NCBI GenBank assembly: GCA_013339895.1
Contig: JABACO010000009.1
Coordinates: 2,787,113 to 2,851,112, forward strand
Source of the DNA: Ephydatia muelleri
Lineage: Eukaryota > Porifera > Demospongiae > Spongillida > Spongillidae
Direction: 5' to 3'
DNA length: 64,000 nucleotides
A model generated the notes under the pieces. That model was given only the letters and a program-made list of their open reading frames with translations. It did not search any database and was not told where the DNA came from. A program made the translations under genes and the position numbers. Positions 59,360 through 64,000 of the stretch are shown in pieces. The stretch's first letter is position 1. The number at the start of each line of letters is the position of its first letter.

Positions 59360-60403
59360 TTTGCTAGCTTCACTCTTTAGCAAAAGAATGAGGATCAATC
59401 TCTGAAGAGTGACGCTCATTTTGTGAAATTTAGTGATAAACTATTGGTTAAATTTAATGGGAAAAAAAGGCCAGTGCCTGATGACACTATAGAGCAGGAG
59501 TGACGATACTTATATTGGTGAACGCGCGCATATATAAGAGTCACATGCATATGTTTACTTTGTATCTTTTACCGATGCATTGTAACCATATATCGCGTCG
59601 GTAAAAGATACAAAATAAACATTGACTCAAAGATCACTTCACTGAATCAAATAGTGATCAGCTATTACCAGTTGTCCCAATGAACGAAATGATTACCGGC
59701 CGAATTAATTATCCGCAATATAACATAGCCTATGTACAGTGTAAAGTGAAGTGTGTGTCTGCAAGTTACATTCAGCTATCGTTTGTGTACACTCCCTGGC
59801 ATGTTTTCATGCTATTGTTTCGCTGGTTTTGTATCGGTCGCGCTCGTGTGGTACGCAATGTGGTGAAACCAGCACTACTTTGGCAGAGACGCTAAACTAT
59901 GTTTCTTCAGTCGGAGTACAAAGTAAGGGGTCCTTTATTGTGTTTCTTGTAATAAAAATGTCGTTTTTACCAGCTAGTATTGAAAAACGATGATAACAGT
60001 TAACTCATTTTGAAGTAAGTTCTAATAATAGCGCACATCCAATTTCTACCTGCATACGTACCTAGCTGGGGTATTGACGTGGTGTGTAGGGTGTGTAGGT
60101 TGTTGGAAGATTATATGATGGTTGGGTGTGTACTATTGCTACAATTGTAGGTGGTGTCGGGTTTCAGGTTGGAGGTATTATGTAGGGTCTTATACTACAC
60201 ACAGTCTAAAATAGTCTATGACCACCACAATTTATGACCAGTGGTTGTACAGTACACCAGTGGTGATCTTTTTTCTATTCCCACAGGAGGAGCTGGTGGG
60301 AGATGATACCATAGCAGTGTGTGATCAAAAAGAGAGCGTCATTCTGCACAGATAGGAGAAGAAACTGGTGGTCATGCTGGCTGCTGATGGAAGGTATGTT
60401 TCA

Positions 60404-60437
<34 letters not shown>

Positions 60438-60522
60438 ATGTGTGCGTGCGTGTGTGTGTGTGTGGTGTGTGTTTGCATGTGCGTGTACTGTTGCATGTAC
60501 CTCCATAATATTTTTTATGTGT
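59360..60522. other. Unassigned sequence with a small hairpin and (GT)n
   Basis: 59,553-59,575 and 59,598-59,620 are 23-bp inverted copies (GTTTACTTTGTATC). 60,285-60,396 is exon-like (CCCACAG before, GTATGT after), but every frame is closed or unfamiliar. (GT)n at 60,403-60,470. Confidence 0.4.
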
Positions 60523-60526
60523 TTAA

Positions 60527-60749
60527 CTCTTTCACGGGCAACAGAGCAATATTGCGCTGCAGGTGCTATACTAAAGCCACTCTGTTTATCTAAACTGTTA
60601 AGATTTTGTAGTCAACAACATATTGATCAGTTGTTTCCTGGTCATATAGTGTAAGTTGTTTGCTAACTACGTTTTCCTGCAACGCACAACACTTTTTGTT
60701 TTGCACAACATGTGTACCATAATAATTGGCTTCAATGCCCACGAAAGAG
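60527..60749. mobile_element. TTAA-type MITE (223 bp)
   Basis: Flanked by TTAA on both sides (60,523-60,526 and 60,750-60,753). Inverted ends CTCTTTCACGGGCA and CTCTTTCGTGGGCA. TTAA targets fit piggyBac- or Kolobok-type mobilisation. Non-coding. Confidence 0.85.
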
Positions 60750-62159
60750 TTAACATTGGAAGTAAACATTAAAAATATTATTTAAGAAAGAAAACATGCT
60801 GCATGGTGAGGAAATGGTTGTGGCTAGGATGTATGGAAATAATGATTCTGAATAGCTATTACTATTATTAATGTGCACAGACCTGTCTTTGATCTCAGTC
60901 AACACACATTCAATCCTGGCCCGCTTCTACAACCAGAACCCTGAACGGAACAATGAACTGTATTCGTCAGTAAGTAATCTAGCATAGCATACCCTCCGCA
61001 AATAAGCGTGGGCTGTGCTAAGTGTGTCTGATTTTTTGCCGTGTCGTACGAAATGAAGCGATCAGCAGGGCCCGATCCAAAGGTGTGGATAGGGTGAACC
61101 TCAGGTTCTTTTTCAGTGGCCAGAAATTTCGGGTGCTCATTACGTATTCCCGACGCACGTCCGTTAATTTTCCGCGCATGCGTCCATTGAAATGTAAATG
61201 TATGGAACAAAATGCATTTCTGTTCAGCATAAATCAGAAAATGACAGAAATGAAAAAACGGGTCAAAAATGTACTTAAGAACATCAAAAACTATGCTTTA
61301 TTGATGAAACAAACATTTTCAATGCCTATTTGTAGGTTCCATAGCCCTAAAACAACACGTCCGTAGACACATTTACAAATTTGGTTTTTTTCTAGATGTT
61401 TGTGCATTTTTCTCAGAGTTGTGGTAAAAACGTGTGAGCTAGATCATCGAGGCATGTGTCTGATACTGTACAACACTCTTTGCCCTACTTCTCAAGGCTC
61501 CTGAGTCACTTTTAGTGGTTGAGGTACTGAATGTCTCTATTATTAATTCTTCACACTGATTGATGACGTAATGGACGTTTTTGACATGGCTTATATGGGC
61601 GTGAGTATCTCTGCTGCAGTGCTGCCACTGGGGGAAAAGCTTGCCCTGAATCAGACTCACTCAGGTATGTTACAACTGAGGTGCTTAGGTGTTGTACATG
61701 TGTGTAACACCATAGCTTGACCCGCATACGTAGTATAGTCCGTACATGTTCACTCTACAAGAACGCGATCCTTTTGCGGTGCACTAAAGTATGCCGGTAG
61801 TCAAGTTACATTTGGCATCCTAAAAATGGCAGTCGCTATTTGTAGTGTTACATTTGGAATCCTAAAAATGGCAGTTGCTATTTGTAGTGGCCGATCAACA
61901 TCTGGCAGCAGGGGGGGCATTGATTAATAGGACTGCGGAACCCTTCTAAGCGGGGGGATTGCTGTACCTTAATTTCAGGCCCAATCGATACGAAAAGCCT
62001 GGGGAGCTGTGCATTTCAACTTTTGGGCTTGATGCCAGTAGTAGGCCTCAGCGGGGGAGGGGGCCCACGATACGAGCTGTTAACTTAACGAGCCTGGCAT
62101 GCATGATACAAAGTACGATAAATGGCGGAACTTAAGCATCAAATTGGGATGGGAGTATC
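60750..62159. other. Unassigned sequence with a 42-bp tandem duplication
   Basis: Open frames around 61,000-61,370 on both strands lack recognisable domains. 61,805-61,888 is a 42-bp unit (GTTACATTTGG...) repeated twice with two differences. A GC-rich G-run segment lies at about 62,050. Confidence 0.4.
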
Positions 62160-62293
62160 GACCAATCCCCCCATGTGTATGTGTATATGTGTGTGCATGT
62201 GTATATGCATGTGAATGTCAATGCACATGGATGGGTACATGTGTGTGCGTGTGTGCATGTGTGTATATGCATGTTGCGTATTGTATTTGTGTG

Positions 62294-62346
<53 letters not shown>

Positions 62347-62400
62347 ATGTGTGTGTGCATGTGTGTATTGTATTTGTGTGTTCATCTGTATCACTTGTTT
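62160..62400. repeat. (TG)n microsatellite, interrupted
   Basis: TG repeats broken by CA and ATG units; uninterrupted core at about 62,298-62,344. Cysteine/valine-rich frames here are artefacts. Confidence 0.95.
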
Positions 62401-62510
62401 ATTCCACTCACATGGGTCTCAAATAGTCTAGTATTTCGGCAAGCTGGAAAGACAATAGATTAGAACTAGACCTCTCAAGCTAGAGGAGTTTGTTTATGTA
62501 CATGTATGTT

Positions 62511-62514
62511 GTTT

Positions 62515-62549
<35 letters not shown>

Positions 62550-62602
62550 TGTGTGTGTGTGTTGTATATGTGCGTGTTTGTGTGTGTTTGTGTGTGTGTG
62601 TG

Positions 62603-62653
<51 letters not shown>
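62511..62653. repeat. (TG)n microsatellite
   Basis: TG tracts in three parts; uninterrupted core at about 62,606-62,653. Confidence 0.95.
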
Positions 62654-62654
<1 letters not shown>

Positions 62655-63328
62655 CATGTGGGTCATTCCATGGCTTTTCAACCTAAAGTTGGATGCTATG
62701 TTTTAGATTTGGGTCCAACTTCTCATATATATGTATCCTGATATGAAAGTAACTTTAACCCCAAAAAGTCTTTAATAACGTTAATGGTTTACGAAATAAA
62801 CATTCCTGAATAATTAACTTTTTCCTCAAAATTGCAACTTTGCAAAGTTATAACTTTCTTCTCACTGATGTTGTATGGGTTAATTTGGCATCAAATCGAT
62901 GCTCATTATGTGTATTACTACAATGTGATATATTTTTTTTAAGGAGGTTAAAGGGTTAAATAATAAATGCGTCTATAACACGGTTTACAATATTGAGGTC
63001 ACTTGCAGATTGATACTCAAACTTTTTGTTTTACAAAAGGGAAGCCACCTATTGTCTTTATGTTTTTACAAAATAAAAAGTTGGAGTATCAGCTAGTTCT
63101 GGGAACCACATACGTTTGAACATTATGGACGCCATTTTTTTCTACATTGTTGTTTTTAGCACTAATGAAAAGTAAGTGCTGTTTACATACGTCACAAGTG
63201 GTATTATGTAATAGTCATCATCAGCTATCACCAGAGATATCTGCTATCACAAGTTAGGTTTTAAAAGTATAATAATTATAAATTTAAAAGAACGCGCATC
63301 TTTTGAAGTAATGGGAGTACTGTTCAGG
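62654..63328. other. Unassigned AT-rich sequence
   Basis: No frame or repeat recognised. Possibly the flank of the element starting at 63,329. Confidence 0.4.
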
Positions 63329-64000
63329 CAGAGATAGTATATAGAGGGATTGGAAACACAGCCAATCAACACCAATCAACGTGCGCACTCCTGGAAAGAA
63401 TCCGTACAAGTTGCTATGACCAGAGCTATCACAATTACCTGAACAACCATGTAGAGCATTTGCTGGTACCAAACAGCTACTAAATCCTTATCAGGATTAC
63501 TAGCACAGAATTTGATGTTGTCCAAGAAATTAAGAATTGTGAAGACACTGTCAACTGAGTTTAACAAGATTGGCTACCACAAAGAAGTGAACACATTGAA
63601 ACATGCATCTGCCTATGCAAGGTGTGAATACACCACTGCATGTCCATGTCAACAACCACTGACATGGCAATTGTTGCTGCCTTGCCACTGCCTTGTGACA
63701 CTAACTTGGATATGGACATAGATGATCCATCTGAATTGAAAACCACCCATGATGTAGGAAGTGTCACTGTAGCTATCCTGTTATATAAAGAATACAAATA
63801 TTCTACCAAACCAGCTGTTAAAAGAGACATGGGTAAACAGACACGGAGTGATTCCACAGGACGTAGGGACTCTGGAGCAATCTCAGACAACATATCCACA
63901 GGGCTTAAGGATTTTGGAACAAGCTGAGATAAAGCTAAGCCTTCTGAAACTGCAACCTTAATATGATTGCGAGGAATAGCCACAACCAGCTTCAAAGATG
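63329..64000 (-). mobile_element. CAGAG-family element, left end (continues past window)
   Basis: Terminus CAGAGATAGTATATAGAGGG matches the element at 32,265 with one change in the first 20 bp. The other end is outside the window. Coding remnants are on the minus strand, running toward this terminus. Confidence 0.7.
63376..63995 (-). CDS. CAGAG-family element protein, partial (unknown function)
   Basis: From 63,995 leftwards: a Ser/Leu-rich N-terminal region, then LPTSWVVFNSDGSS, MDMQWCIHTL, VSMCSLL; the frame then changes and continues FTILNFLDNIKFCASNPDKD before losing similarity. The W...QW...CSLL part aligns with the frame at 33.1-33.35 kb. D-N-I-x-x-C-x-x-NPD is a strong-looking motif that I recall from multi-copy uncharacterised proteins of sponges and cnidarians, but I cannot name a domain. 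At least one frameshift near 63,565; 3' coding part deleted. Confidence 0.5.

Noticed and set aside
62139-62741. Cys-Val repeat frames on plus and Thr-His on minus
   Set aside because: Artefacts of (TG)n microsatellites.
1-64000. tRNA, rRNA or other structured RNA genes
   Set aside because: No cloverleaf with A/B boxes or rRNA-like sequence was found by eye; a covariance-model scan would be decisive.

Overview
The window looks like a non-coding-rich animal genome with spliceosomal introns. A sponge is the likeliest host, inferred from single-repeat ankyrin exons joined to a P-loop domain, a RecQ-like fragment inside a transposon, and a dense mix of hAT, piggyBac and foldback elements. No rRNA, tRNA, operon or bacterial-type gene was seen. 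The host identification is an inference (about 0.5).

The backbone of the window (about 2.5-55.3 kb, minus strand) is an array of ankyrin-repeat exons. I can place 24 exons that each encode one ankyrin repeat. Twenty-one are exactly 99 bp; the others are 96, 102 and 105 bp. All are phase 0 at both ends, all are open, and all are flanked by plausible splice sites. They sit about 0.6-2 kb apart in repeated intron sequence that is itself strongly conserved. Two related 99-bp 'cap' exons (55,225-55,323 and 34,344-34,442) start two collinear sub-arrays, A (13 repeat exons, 51.1-35.0 kb) and B (11 repeat exons, 27.9-4.3 kb). The order of distinctive exons matches between A and B, so a segment of about 20 kb was duplicated in tandem. 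B runs into an 85-codon exon (2,519-2,773) with two more ankyrin-like repeats and a P-loop (GDSGAGKTTL), as in DAPK/ROCO-like proteins. The rest of that gene probably lies beyond position 1.

The array is interrupted by mobile elements. At 12.9-22.5 kb lies a nested stack: a piggyBac-like element with palindromic ends, holding a 6.5-kb hAT element (ZMYM1/DUF4371 type, 8-bp target duplication), which holds a RecQ-helicase fragment between long inverted repeats and a LINE 3' fragment; a long hairpin element sits in the piggyBac-like part. At 28.7-31.5 kb are a broken Ty3/Gypsy pol fossil and a 23-bp tandem repeat. At 32,265-33,768 is a 1.5-kb element with 29-bp terminal inverted repeats; a relative begins at 63,329 and both carry related, unfamiliar coding sequence. 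At 53.06-54.24 kb is a non-autonomous hAT-like element.

The right flank (55.5-64 kb) has no ankyrin exons. It holds small inverted-repeat elements (MITEs and hairpins), a second LINE fragment, (TG)n microsatellites, one unrecognised 78-codon open frame with paired cysteines, and the edge of the second CAGAG-type element. The left flank (1-2.5 kb) holds a decayed partial copy of the P-loop exon and nothing else I recognise.
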